From Zygnema cylindricum (lineage: Eukaryota; Streptophyta; Zygnematophyceae; Zygnematales; Zygnemataceae): 62,000 bases of DNA. The stretch covers positions 1 to 62,000 of the forward strand of contig JBBHKE010001538.1 of assembly GCA_037447655.1 (NCBI GenBank). The letters are read 5' to 3'. Below are positions 20,592-39,018 of this stretch, in pieces. A model generated the notes under the pieces. The model searched no databases. It had not been told where the DNA came from and was given only the letters and a program-made list of their open reading frames with translations. Both the position numbers and the translations under genes were made by a program. Every line of letters starts with the position of its first letter. Position 1 is the stretch's first letter.

Positions 20592-23282
20592 CCAAATGTT
20601 CTTAAAAGGACTATGTGGTCTTTGTCTGGGGATGTTTGGGGACATGTCTCCAGAAGCTTTTAAGGACCAAAGAGGTCCTTAAATTGGTGACGTCAGCAAA
20701 CAATACACCACCTTCATTGGATGGATTTCCGGAATATATGTCCTTCCACCGCCATGGTGACGTCAGAATCTATCATATTGACCTTTTTTGTTTTCTTTCA
20801 TTATTGATTTTCCTGCTAATTTATCATTTGTAAATCCATCTTTTCATTTGCAGTGAATGCTCTCAAAAAGCGTTTAAACAATGACTTTAATTTCCACTTG
20901 TTAAAAATATTTTTGGTGAACAAACAAGTTTTAAACATGCTCTCCACGTGGCACTGAAGAAAGAAGGGAAGAAAGAAAGAAGGAAGGAAAGAAGGAAAAA
21001 AAGGGAGAAGGAATGAAAAAAAGAAAGAAAGAAAGGAGGAATGAAGGAAAGAAGGAAAGAAAGGAAGAAAAAATGCAGGAAAGAAGGCAAGGGGCAAAAA
21101 AGGAAAGAAGGAGACAGAGAAAGAAAGAAGGAAGAGGGGAGAGAGAGCTAGAGTGTCTAATGACTATTTTTAGTTCTTTTGCTTCTCTAGGATTGGATGT
21201 CCGTCTCAAATACTCCATAGCAAAAACACTCTCTGGTGAAGCCAAGAAATACATAATGTGGCTCCTGAAGGTACGCAGATATGAAAACCATTGGCTGAAT
21301 GAAAGTGTTAATTCCCTTTGTTAGTCTCCCTTTCATTCCTTCTCTCCTTCCTCGCCTTTGTCTAAACAGCTGGCTACATAAATGTGTTATTTTCCTATGT
21401 TAGTCTCACTCTTATTCCTTCTCTCGTTTTTCTCCTCTGTCTTTGCCCTCAGGCTGCCTACTTCCTCTTCATCCTCTTCTCTGCATTCCCCCAACCCTCT
21501 CTCGCCACTCTGCTGAAATTCGATATGGCAACTTCCTCTTCTCTTATCTACTTTCTCTCCCCCCATCTCACTCTCTCTGACCCGCTCCCTCTCCCTCTCA
21601 TTTCCGTCTCCCTCTCCACCCGCATCCTCGCCTGTTTTTTCTTCTCCCTCTTGTTTGGCTATTCCTTTTTCTTCGTGCAGGAAAATATGGCTGATAAATA
21701 TGGAAAGGAATGGTCAAAACAGGAGAAGATCAAACGCAAGGAAATGTCAGAACCTGACGCACTTTTTTTGCTTCTTGAGGACTTGCAAAGACAAACTGAA
21801 AAAACTGCTAAACAAGCTGTTGATATTGAATGCAAATCCATTGAAGTTGACAAAACAATAAAAGATGTATCCGTGAAGGAACAGAATGTGGAGGAAAGAG
21901 GTAACACTTTAGGCGGCGCCAGAATTACGAACCCCACTTGTGAATCGCCATCTTTTCGGGGAAGTTTGGTTGGTTTTGTTCAATTCCGTTATGTGGAAGA
22001 GGAAGGTTTTGCAGTCCTTTACATTTATGAATTGCAATTAGAATCGGCAGTACAACACCACGGCCTCGGAAAATTCTTGATGGAACTTCTTGAACTCATG
22101 GCTCGAGAGGTAACATCAAACAGATTGTTGTATTTCTTGTCTTTACATTCATCTTGCATTTTTGTGACATTTGTGATAACATGAAGTAGGTTACTGATTA
22201 ACACGGTGTTAAGAAGGGAAGAAAACTGTACAGTATCTTTGTTTAACTTTCTGTAGATGGCTGTAGATGGGTGTATGATATTATTTTGTTTTTCAATTGC
22301 TAAAGTTAAGTCTGCAAAAAGACGCCAGATAATCTTAAATTAAGATCACACTCTCATTCTCTCATCTATTGTGTTCTACGGCAGAGGATGAAGAATTTTA
22401 TACTCCCGGTTATCAAATTTGCGCCTTTCCTGAACATTTAATTTCATTCCAGAAGTGTCTTCATTCAGTGGAAGTTGCCTGCTCTTTGTTTTACGCTTCA
22501 CCTAGTCTATACTGACTGACGAAATGTTGACGGTTTCAAAGAATTACTCGCTCAAGGGAAATGTTGAGGTCTTTCTATCAATGCCTTTCTGAATCTTCCT
22601 ACAGTTTACAACTTGTTTAACATTTTGCCTTCCTTTCTTTGTTGTTTTTTCTGCAGAACAATATGGAAGGAATAATGTTAACTGTCCAGAAGACTAATTT
22701 AAAGGCCATGGATTTTTACCTCCGTAAATTGAAGTAAGTCAACTGATATCACTTTAAGAAGCCCTCGTCTCATTCTCGATTTGTGGGGCACGTTTCTTCT
22801 TTTTTTCTTAAAGGATTTCTTTGTATTTTTGGGTGTAACTGTGGATGGATAGTTTTCAAATTGCCTCGATATCTCCCAGCAAAGTTAACCCGTCTGTAAG
22901 TTAGACCTTCCTTTTGATCATCTCCCTCAAATGTGGTTAAGAAGACATCATTTTGAATCAGTAATGAAGCGTTGAAAAAAAGTGTTCCCTTGTCACGGCT
23001 CTTAGGTTTTTTTTAAGCTATAATTTGAATTAGAGAAATCGTCTCGTCTTGCAATTGGTTTTGATATGTTTTTTCTCGTTTTGCAATTGGTTTTTATATG
23101 TTTTTTCTCGTCTTGCAATTGGTTTTGATATGTTTTTTCTCGTTTTGCAATTGGTTTTTATATGTTTTTTCTCGTCTTGCAATTGGTTTTTATATGTTTT
23201 TTCTTACTTATTGTATTTTTGAATGTGGAGATTCCAGGCGGCAAATGATTACGATTATGAAATTTTGTCCAAAATGTTTTGA
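20275..23282 (+). CDS. NAA40: N-alpha-acetyltransferase 40 (NatD), seven coding exons
   Basis: Proposed exons are 20275-20400, 20654-20756, 21191-21270, 21681-22109, 22657-22733, 22853-22895 and 23238-23282, all with GT-AG introns and matching phases, giving 300 residues. The product is a GNAT-fold enzyme that acetylates the N-terminus of histones H4 and H2A. The sequence shows the family order: basic N-terminus, FHRHGLDVRL, YGKEWSKQEKIKRKEM, LVGFVQFRY, YELQLE, the acetyl-CoA loop containing HGLGKF (about residues 229-234), MLTVQKTN, FYLRKL, ISPSK and YEILSK near the C-terminus. Compared with the human family member as I remember it, about 55-60 Gln/Glu/Lys-rich residues are inserted ahead of LVGFVQFRY (about residues 136-195). 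Exon 1 is the least certain; exons 4-5 are the firmest. Confidence 0.9.
20540..20592. repeat. (TA)n microsatellite in NAA40 intron 1
   Basis: An alternating TA run with a few TGTG interruptions lies between the proposed exons 1 and 2. Confidence 0.9.
20943..21150. repeat. GAAA/GGAA purine tract in NAA40 intron 2
   Basis: About 200 bases of GAAAGAAGGAAAG units on the plus strand. Phe/Ser/Leu-rich frames on the opposite strand are artefacts. Confidence 0.88.
23042..23205. repeat. 32-bp minisatellite in NAA40 intron 6
   Basis: The unit TCTCGTCTTGCAATTGG plus a T-rich spacer recurs exactly every 32 bases, with starts at 23042, 23074, 23106, 23138 and 23170. Units alternate between two variants (TCTCGTC...GATATG and TCTCGTT...TATATG), suggesting 64-base higher-order duplication. 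It lies between exons 6 and 7 of NAA40. Confidence 0.92.
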
Positions 23283-25587
23283 CGACCCGATTTAATTTCT
23301 GACCGTGGACATTTTTCATCCTTATGTCAAATTCTCAAGGTATTGTTTGAGGTCTATTGAGGACTTTCCCCTCCGTAAAACTCCAACCTCCTCCAAGGCT
23401 AATCAACAGAAGTCACATTCTTCACCACCAATGGTGTTGCTTTTTTTAACAAGTTTATAATTGTTTTTACTATTGTTTTTGTTGATTTTGTTTTACTATT
23501 GTTAATCTGCGTTTCAAATTCTCTCAAATCAAGAGGTGCAGGAATTTGTATTTTTCATAGGTCAGATATTCACCTTCGACATAAATGTAAAATACATTTT
23601 TTGATAATAATATTGGCAACACTAATTGTGGTAATTAATGTAGAGTTTTGAAAGCTATTTACTTTCTGCTGCTTGCAATATTGACCTAGATACAATTCCT
23701 GGAACCATCCTATATAGTATGAGGATTAAGTGCACGTTTCGAAAGTGGTTTTTTTTTTCTCTCGTTTTAAGCCTAAAGCATTTCTTCCTGCGATATTTTC
23801 TACCAGACGGCTTTGGATTTTACATGTACAATCGCATTTTTCTTGGACGACGTTATAGATGCAATTATCGATTCCGTAGAAAATGGACCGTTTATACTGT
23901 AGGATGTTTTGAATACATATCCGGTGTTCCGAAATATGCCTAGGAGGATCAGTTGTCATCAAATTCGGGGAAAAGTAGGGACTAGTTTGTATTAAGAGTC
24001 TGATGTGCTTTTAGATATATATTCCCACCAAAGACAATTTAAATTGTGACAAGTCCCACGAGATTGCGTGGTGGCCACTATTTTAGATAGTAGACCAGTT
24101 TTTAGGCCGTTGATACTGTTTGTTGTTCTGTAAGTTTATCCGTGGGAAATTCATTAATAAATGTGTAATTACTATTTTTGCCATTTGCAGGCTGATTGAT
24201 TGAATATATTGCCAATATCATCATCCCAACTTTCTTCCAAAAATATTTGGGGAGAAATTTTAAGAGACTTCACTTGCAGAAAAGAACAGAAACTTCTCAG
24301 AGGCATTTGTCCCGTTGTATCTATCCAACCTTCAGGACAACAGTTACTTTACTGGAGTAAAAATCTTTTGGACACCTTCACAATCTCGCATATATGTTGA
24401 CTTATGTCAATGTGTGCCTCTTCGTACATCATTCACACATGAATTTATATTCAAGTAAGCAGTTGTTAGCATGGGCTTGAATCCTAATTAGTGTTATTAA
24501 TTCAAATTCATTTCCAACTGGCGTAGCTGATTTTAAACCGTTCAAATAAGTAGCAGTAATTAACAGTCACTTCACAGGCACCGGATTAGCAATCCACAGT
24601 GTACCCGACAAAGGATGTGCACAATAAGAATAGGTGCCAGTCACTTCCAGTGAATATCTGCCAATTTGGCAAATATATATAAGTAGTACATTTTCAGTGT
24701 ATAAACTAGTACTCTACTTAGAGTACTAATATTCTTCAACATAGGGAAAACTTAGGTTGCATTTAAAATGCATATTTATTGTCGCAGTCCAGTCTCTGTA
24801 TATTATTAACACATGGGCGCATCACATTTACATACATTAATATAACAGAATAGTTATCGTTAGCGAGCCTTTACCGAGAAAACAAATGTTACATAAGTGT
24901 CTTTATACAAACCAGCAAATGCCAAATTGCTTTACAAAAGACGGTGAAAAAAGAAGTGGTTATAAAATAGTTTCCGATACATGGACTTTCCGATACATGT
25001 CCATGTATTACACGCTAATCCCATACACAGAGTCAACACCAACAAACAAAACATATTTCAAACGATGATCACTAACCATTACTAACAAATTCACTATTCC
25101 ATGGACATTATCCGCAATCCTAGGACAGATGTTTCATCATAGCTTCACAAAGATTCGTATCACCAAACATTCATAAATAGCTTGCCATGTAGATTTGTCC
25201 AAACAACAACACCTAATTTTTTAATTTTTGTAAAAGCACCAATCTCCATATCAGCATAGAGCTATACAACAGCATACAAAGTACGCCCCTCTCGGCGAAT
25301 AAGCTGCAGCAACTTATCAAAAGCCTAATAAAACATGCTTAGGTGGAAAATTATCCTCTGCCAGAATAACTTTTGTCCTGTGACCACACTATAAAGGCAA
25401 AGGCAAAGCCGAAAAGGGGAGAAATTTAGCAAAGTGAGCAGTCAATATACCTCTATTCCAAGGTCATGACTGCCTCCTGTTTGATATAAAAGTGGGAAGA
25501 TAGGTGTGAACACTGCCAGATATTTGCCCACATCTTAGAGGATATTACACCCTCGGTCTCCCAACCTCCCTTCTCCTATATCGTGGT
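23283..25587. other. Region between NAA40 and V-ATPase A 3' ends
   Basis: The first few hundred bases should hold the NAA40 3' untranslated region and the last few hundred the V-ATPase 3' untranslated region. Open frames near 23719-23962 and 24200-24400 overlap on opposite strands and have no recognised motif. The segment near 24493-24560 resembles 14930-15000 and marks an old repeat. Nothing else was seen. Confidence 0.5.
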
Positions 25588-32491
<6,904 letters not shown>

Positions 32492-33195
32492 TTCTGACCG
32501 ACTTCTAAACGAAGAATACAAACGACACTCTCCTGCAAAAGATGACCTAAGGAGAGATGAAACTCCTCAAATCCGTGCAGTGTCCTTCGTCTCTTGCACA
32601 GTTTCACTTCCCAAAAACTACAATACTGTAGCGACTACAATATTGTACTGTAATCTTTTTTCCCGATCCAGCCCTTCCCCCTTCCCACTGCCGCGCGAAT
32701 CGAAGCCTGCTAGCCAGGCAGTTCGTTTCTCCATCTCCATGCGCCGCTGTTGCGTGTAACTGCTAATACACAAAATCCAACAGATATCACGTCGTTTCTT
32801 CGTACGGTTTTCTGTAAATCATGTACGATTTGGTTAAATCTCGTACAACCGTCGTCACATGTCCACATTCGCAATGGTGATCTGACATGTAAAGTTCGCT
32901 TCCGGCTCCGTACGCCGACAGATACGTTATAACCGTACAGTACTGTACGATCCGAAAGTCGCAAATGTTTAGATTTTAGAACTAAAATTACACTACTGTA
33001 CTGTACTGTACTGCAGAGTACGGTCCTGAAGGGCGTCCTCGGTATACTGCTGTCCTCACTCTTTTTTCTTTTTCACTACGTGTCCTATTCAGGAGCAAAT
33101 GCCAGAATCGCCGTATGGTATTGTACAGTGAAGTACAATAGTACAATACGTTTCGGCCGGCGTGTATCAATTACGAGGGTGGAGGACGTGAAGCC
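32492..33195. promoter_or_regulatory. Head-to-head promoter region of VHA-A and GCS
   Basis: About 700 bases separate the two divergent start codons, so both 5' untranslated regions and promoters must share it unless untranslated exons lie elsewhere. It contains repeated GTAC/TACTGTAC motifs (for example around 32930-33010), a CCCTTCCC patch near 32680, and no obvious TATA box for either gene. Shared regulation is possible but is inference. Confidence 0.55.
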
Positions 33196-36100
33196 ATGGA
33201 GGCCTTGTGCCACCCTGTCGTCATCTTCATCCAAGTTCAGGTTGAGAGTTTTTGCCAGCTTTTGAAGTCTCTCGATCCTCATTCTGAACGTTTTATCCTT
33301 TTTAGTTCTTCTGCGGATGCGCCATTGTCTGAGGAATATCTGATGGGAGGAATCTGCACTGCAGGGCTGTGTCATCCTTTTTGGACTGGCGCTGGGCTGG
33401 CTCTTTGCCACGTATGTCCGGTAAGAATATCCTACATGTGCTCTAATCATATAAATTTGATGACTGGGAATCAGACCTTCTCTCGTGTCTGAGCGCTTTC
33501 AATTGATCCTTAAAAACCCTAAAAACCTTAAAAACCCTAACAACCCCAAAAAACTTCCAAAACCTTAAGATTCTTGTAAACCCTTATTTACCTTTGAAAA
33601 ATAGACGAAAGCCTAAAATATGATGACTATGGCTGTCTGAATTTCCAGGTTCAGAGCTCTCTGTCGCGTAAAAGCAGGTGACAGAGCACAGAGCGATGCC
33701 TTCAGAGCGAGAAAACGAGAGAAGGTTTCTGTGGTGCTGCCTGTCAAGGGCATCGGACAACACAGTATTTCAAACTGGAGGTCTCAGGTTCGAATAAATC
33801 TTTTTCCAGAAAGCCCTTTCAGATCTCAAACTGCATTTGTGCAAAGTGTGGTCTGGTGTTGTCACGGTTCATTTTACTTTCTGCTTCTGACAAGAAAATT
33901 GAGGCCACAGCTTGAATCGGAGTACAATGGAGCATTGGAGTTCATTTTTGTGGTGGAGAGCGCTCAGGATCGTGCTCATGAGGTCCTTTTAAATCTTCAA
34001 AAAGAGCTCCAGGTGTGTCTCTCTGCATATTTTGCCTTCAAAGGGATACATTTTATGATGGATGCTACATGTTGTTACTTCTATCTGTTGTTACTCCTAT
34101 CATATTTTTCAGTCGGTCTTCTTTTTCACTGCATGTGTCAATGATGTTTTTAACACAATGCTCTTCCTCTCCAATGCTGTTTTAGACCTTGAAAACCTCT
34201 AGTCCTCGGGCTGTGCTTTTCTTTTGTTTTGTTATGAACGTTGCTTAGGAAGGTTGCCGTGTTGAAGCAACTGCATTTGTCCTTCCCTTTCCCAGTATAT
34301 CTGTGGCCTTCATTTTCACCTTCTTGCATTCCTCTCTGCATCCGTCTCTCCAGCATGGGTGTATGTAAGTTTGTTAGTGTGTATGATTTATTATTGTTTG
34401 TTATTGTTTGTTATCTAAAATATTCTCAGAAACTCTTAGAAAAGTGAAAATGTGGCCTATTTTTGCAGGACAAGACTGCTATCCAGGTGCTAATATCTGG
34501 CCAAGCATGGAAGTGCAGCCAGAAAATTCATAATCAACTTGTAGGTATTTCAAACTGCTAATCAATCATGATGGCCTCGCTACTAACTAGTTATACTAAA
34601 TGTCCTAATTAATTATAATTATAATAAATCATTGGGAGAGGGAGAAGGAGAGGGAGGGAGTGGGAGATGGAGGAGTGGGAGTGCGGGAGAGGGAGACGGG
34701 GCCATGTCCTTCATGCCGGTTAGGCTCGTGGGACATTTGCTTGTTTCAAGCTGCAATTTTTGAACGATTAAATTGTTCTCGTTGCAAATATTGTCCAATG
34801 TGACGACCACCTTTGCACTGACAGGCGTGATTAATGAAGACTTCACAATATATAAATTTTCCTAAACACTTGCGAGTTTGAGCTGTCATTGTTTATTGTT
34901 TACTCATTGCTAGACTGTTTCTTACTGTTGCGTATGAAGGGGAGGGGAGTGGACTGGGCTATTGTTGTTGCAAATGAGCAAAATGAAAAGTTCCACAACT
35001 TGATCAATTGATGAAATTTTCTGATATCTCTTTTATCACAACTGCAGTAGTCTGGTGAATCATGTCGACATAAATTTGCCAAAGACACTTTCAGCGTGCA
35101 AGATACTATGTGTACTCTACACATTCCATAAAAACTATGCATTCCATATATAACTGAATTCGTTTATTGCTTAGTAGTTTGAACTTTACAGTATTGCGCA
35201 CATCGCTCTAACTATGGCTATTGTGAAAACCAGGAAGTGTTGATTTTGTGATGATGATTATTGCTGTATCATTATGGTCGCACATTGGCCTTGGCAAACC
35301 AGAAATGATCAAATATAATTTCAATCCATTACATGAAGAATCCTGCTGCATCAGGACTATGACCAGGAAAGAACACCGCCGTACTTTTAAAACATGTTCA
35401 TTGTTTGGAGATGAAAGGTTGCTAAATCGGGAATATCATCCTTCATAGAATTGTTAAAATTTTATGTTTAAAGTACTGGGTCAAGCTGGACTGCTGCTAT
35501 TGCTTTCAGATATATTCTGGACGACATAATGATAGGTGGCATGGCCATTTTGGGGACTGTTTGGCAGGCAGGAATAAAAGCCATGGCGGCAGACAGTGAT
35601 TACGTGCTTTTTTTGGATGATGATATTCGCGTATACCCAAGTACAATTAGCAACCTGGTTGCAGCTATGGAGGAGGATCCTAAGGTACCTCATCGCGCCA
35701 TATGATGTTATCGAGTCTGCTTATATGCATGGTACACTGCCCATTGCTGTTAGTGTTAAACATTTTTCGGGTTGTTAAAGGCATCTAACTTTATGTTCAA
35801 CTTTTGAATTTCCCTTTTTAGGCAAGCAACCGAAAAATTATCTTGACGTTGAGGTTAAAAATTGGAAAAGTGTGCTGTGAGAACTTCAATTACCCGGAAA
35901 ATGTTTTACACTAATAGCGATGGGCATTGTGGTTTTACTTTAGACGCGTTGTCATGTTTTGCCTGAAGTGTAACTCGTGTTGGCAACTTGAGCGATTAGT
36001 TTCTTGGTACACACACTTTGTTTATGCGAAAAGGAGACCAGGTCAACAGACCAGGAGCTGATCTGTTGCATCTGCACATTTTACATTATCGGGTGTGGCT

Positions 36101-38401
36101 TGGGAGGATGGTCAGGGCAGACATTCTTGGTGACAGGATATCCATTCGACATTCCGTCAAATCAGCTGGCAAGCTACTGTTGCCTAGATTATCATTTGGT
36201 GAGCTTCCATCGATCAGATTGTAAAGATGCAAAGAAGTTGCATTGAAAAACATTAATTATGAAAAAGAGTAATGAAAGAAAGCAGAAGGATTATTTTTCA
36301 TCCAGGCATCATAGCCGGTATGTCCACCAATTACGAGCATCCACCAATTAGCCGTCTCAAGGCAGAACGTTTGACAAGCATGAAGAGCTTTAGTTGAGGT
36401 AGATATCTCAAGAGACTATGTTTCTTGAATTCTATGTGAATCCAGTAACCGATAGCTAAGGTCAATCACAAGCTTGCATTTATGGGTTCTTTGGAATGAA
36501 CAGCCACTTTTTATCGGCTTTTCTACCGGTGGAACCACTACATTTGTTTGGGGCGGCTGCATGTTGGTAAGTGCCGCCCATGCCTTCTTTTCTGCAATCA
36601 ACTTGAAATCAAATTGTCTGCTATCATCTTTTCTACATGGTGCAGCTGCACGTTACGACTAACATTTGTTTTTTTCCCCAGTTTCATGCAGCAGATTTTC
36701 GGGAGGATCCCTATGGGCTTGTCAGAGTGCTAGGACATGGTGGCTATTCAGATGACATGACGATGGGAGCCATTGCAGGTATGTCCCTCCTTGCGAGTTT
36801 GATCAAAGGTTTCTCTTTGCCGAGGTATAATCATTCTCGTGTATACTCCTATCAGACTGCAGAAGTAAGGGCAGGGTTAAGGACAAGATGACAGGCATAT
36901 GTTGCTGGCTGTTTTGTACAGGCAACTAATTCTACAAGTTTAAAATCGGCGAGATCAGTTATCGTTAATTTTAATGGTATAACTGGGACAGGGAAGCATA
37001 GCAGACGAATTTGCGTGCCAGACACGGCTGTCTTCATCCATCCACTTGCTTCTGACCTCACTATGGCTAAGTATGTAAAGTTACTCAGTTTTTGCCCCCG
37101 AATGCAGCACATGTATAGGCTCCCGCTAGGATATCATATTTCATCACACCATCACCTTTTAATTTTCTATGTGATGAACGGCTTGTTTCACAAATCACAA
37201 AAAGACGCCCCTTGTTGTTGTCACATGCGTAAGACACTGTTGCTGATATGATGCAGGTACTGGAACTATATGCGACGTCAAATATTTGTATTGGAAACTT
37301 ATCACTCTCTGTCCAACTGCCTTATGCATCGTGTTCTCCTCCTCGTCCACTGTTGGCTCTCTTGGGGCCTTGTTCTCCCTATAATTCCTGCTGTCATCCA
37401 CTTCTCACTTTCCATCTGGAACTTGCTCCTCCTCTCCTTCTCCTCCACTTCTCCACTCACCTGCACATCAGGTCAGAAGTTGCCGCCATCTCAACCTCTC
37501 ATGGCAATTTGTTTAAGCGAAAAATGGACTATGTTTTGCTTAAACCAGACCTGTAATATCAGTTGATGTAGACCCACAGTTGCGGAATTGTAAAACATTT
37601 CCTTGGCGAAGGTCAGGATGTAAGCTGATGTAATTTTTTTTAGGGTTAATATGGGATGCAGGTCAATATGTTACATGCACATGGGTCTTTTGTGTCCTCT
37701 TCACTTGGGCAGTCCTCTATCTGATGACTCGGACAGTTCTGAATCTCTGTACCGCTCTTGATCCCAAGGCTCCTGAAGTTCCCATCAGCACTTTCAAATG
37801 GAATAAGGCAAACGACATTCCCTGTTTTGATTTTAGACAATGTCATGCATCTATTTTGACCTGCGCATGTAGTGGACTTGATGTTTTTTGGTTTCTTTTC
37901 TTTCAGACGGCCTTTGTTTTTTGGCTTTCTTCTGATCAGTTCTGGGACAGCCTGGTTGTTTCATTCACTGTCTGTCTGAGCTTCTTTGTTTAAAGTGATG
38001 ATTTCCTGTGTGAAAAACCATCACAAACGACAAAGAAGTGATTGTATTCATTTACAGACATTGGTTGTGATGCGGTACCAACACCATATTGTTGAGGCTG
38101 TTTATTATCATCAATTTTACATTGATAAGGAGCTTTGATGGCATATTTCTTTAACCTGTTGACACTGTGAGAATAAAGGGGGAAGCCGGCTGATCTTATG
38201 AAATGTCTCTTTTGTGGGCAGATGTTTATGGGAATTACGATTGGCAATTTTGTATACCCCATTTGTGCTTTTTGTACATGGCTCCGCTCAGATGTTGAGT
38301 GGTCTGGTGTGATTTACTATCGCCAATCTGGTAAAATTGATAGGGTATGTCTTCTTCCCTTGTTATCCCTCTCTTTTATAGGACTGCATGGATCAGGATG
38401 A
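33196..38401 (+). CDS. GCS: Ceramide glucosyltransferase (glucosylceramide synthase)
   Basis: Proposed exons: 33196-33240, 33365-33420, 33649-33787, 33911-34012, 34469-34540, 35568-35684, 36121-36198, 36504-36566, 36682-36778, 36992-37070, 37257-37471, 37662-37807, 38222-38401 (462 residues). The enzyme transfers glucose from UDP-glucose to ceramide in the ER/Golgi membrane (GT21). The order matches plant family members: an N-terminal membrane segment (about 16-33, GCVILFGLALGWLFATYV), SVVLPVKG, FIFVVES, CSQKIHNQL, the metal-binding YVLFLDDD (about 150-157), TGYPFDIPS, GGTTTFVWGG, GGYSDDM (about 244-250), HPLASDL and KYWNYMRRQ, then two or three hydrophobic segments. The intron after 37807 starts GC rather than GT; the others are GT-AG. 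Exon 1 and the C-terminus after IDR (38344) are less certain: a GTATGT donor there may lead to a later exon that I could not identify. Confidence 0.92.
33508..33565. repeat. Telomere-like AACCCTAAA motifs in GCS intron 2
   Basis: Short A-rich units containing AACCCTAAA and ACCTTAAA recur about every 10 bases. The similarity to plant telomeric repeats is partial. A second such patch is at 42435-42495. Confidence 0.7.
34628..34702. repeat. GGGAGA purine tract in GCS intron 5
   Basis: A short GGGAGAGGGAGA-type tract within the roughly 1-kb intron between the CSQKIHNQL exon and the DDD exon. Confidence 0.8.
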
Positions 38402-38797
38402 CCTTCGCTTTTGTTTTTTCGCACCATATGCAACTTGCAGGAGGAATCTTGGAAGCATATATGTGGTTACTGTAATTGTTTTTTTAGTAGAAAAATTATA
38501 TTTTGTTCTTAAATGTTAGACTCTGACCATTTTTCTTTTCATGTTTGTCTTGTGGAATGTGTCTGGATGTCCCTCAGGATCTTAATTTGACCGCTTATTT
38601 TCTTTCCTTTCTTTTATAGTCTGTGGCTATTTTCCTAACACACCTACACCGCCCATGCGAAATTAAATGTGTAATTATAATTTATTGTAGGGAGGGGTAG
38701 CTGGTTGTAGTACGTTCCCTTTATAGTGTGATTAACATTAGTTCAGAAAAAGCTGTGACCGAACTAGTGTTATTAACTCTAATAGTGATGGGCAGTG
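38402..38797. other. GCS downstream region ending in a miniature-element terminus
   Basis: The early part should hold the GCS 3' untranslated region or a missed last exon. The last 30 bases (CTCTAATAGTGATGGGCAGTG then TA) look like the right terminus of another TA-flanked element and are repeated at 39021-39052. Confidence 0.45.
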
Positions 38798-39018
38798 TAC
38801 ACCGTGTATCGCTATTAGTGTTAATGTTTTTTTTGCCACTTAAAACATATTTTCTCCGTACACGCTTGTTGGATTATGGATCTGACAGTTGCGATTGAAA
38901 GCCAAGATTCTCACCTTCCCATTGGCGGTTTCAATCTGTAAATCGGACAAGTGCGTACGGAGAAAAGATGTTTTAAGTGGCGAAAAAATTATTAACACTA
39001 ATAGCGATAGACGGTGTA
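38798..39018 (+). mobile_element. TA-flanked foldback miniature element (family 1)
   Basis: It starts TACACCGTGTATCGCTATTAG and ends CTAATAGCGATAGACGGTGTA. The inverted repeats extend about 60 bases inward (GCCACTTAAAACAT and TTTCTCCGTACAC against GTACGGAGAAAA and ATGTTTTAAGTGGC). It is a sister of 8061-8321 and 59565-59777. It sits exactly at the terminal TA of another element end. Confidence 0.9.

Noticed and set aside
21013-21324. Lys/Glu/Arg-rich protein frame
   Set aside because: Most of it translates a GAAAG purine tract in a NAA40 intron; only 21191-21270, in a different context, is exon.
38345-38377. A 33-base terminal intron in GCS ending TTTTATAG
   Set aside because: It is too short for a normal plant intron; read-through to the stop at 38401 or a later exon is more likely.
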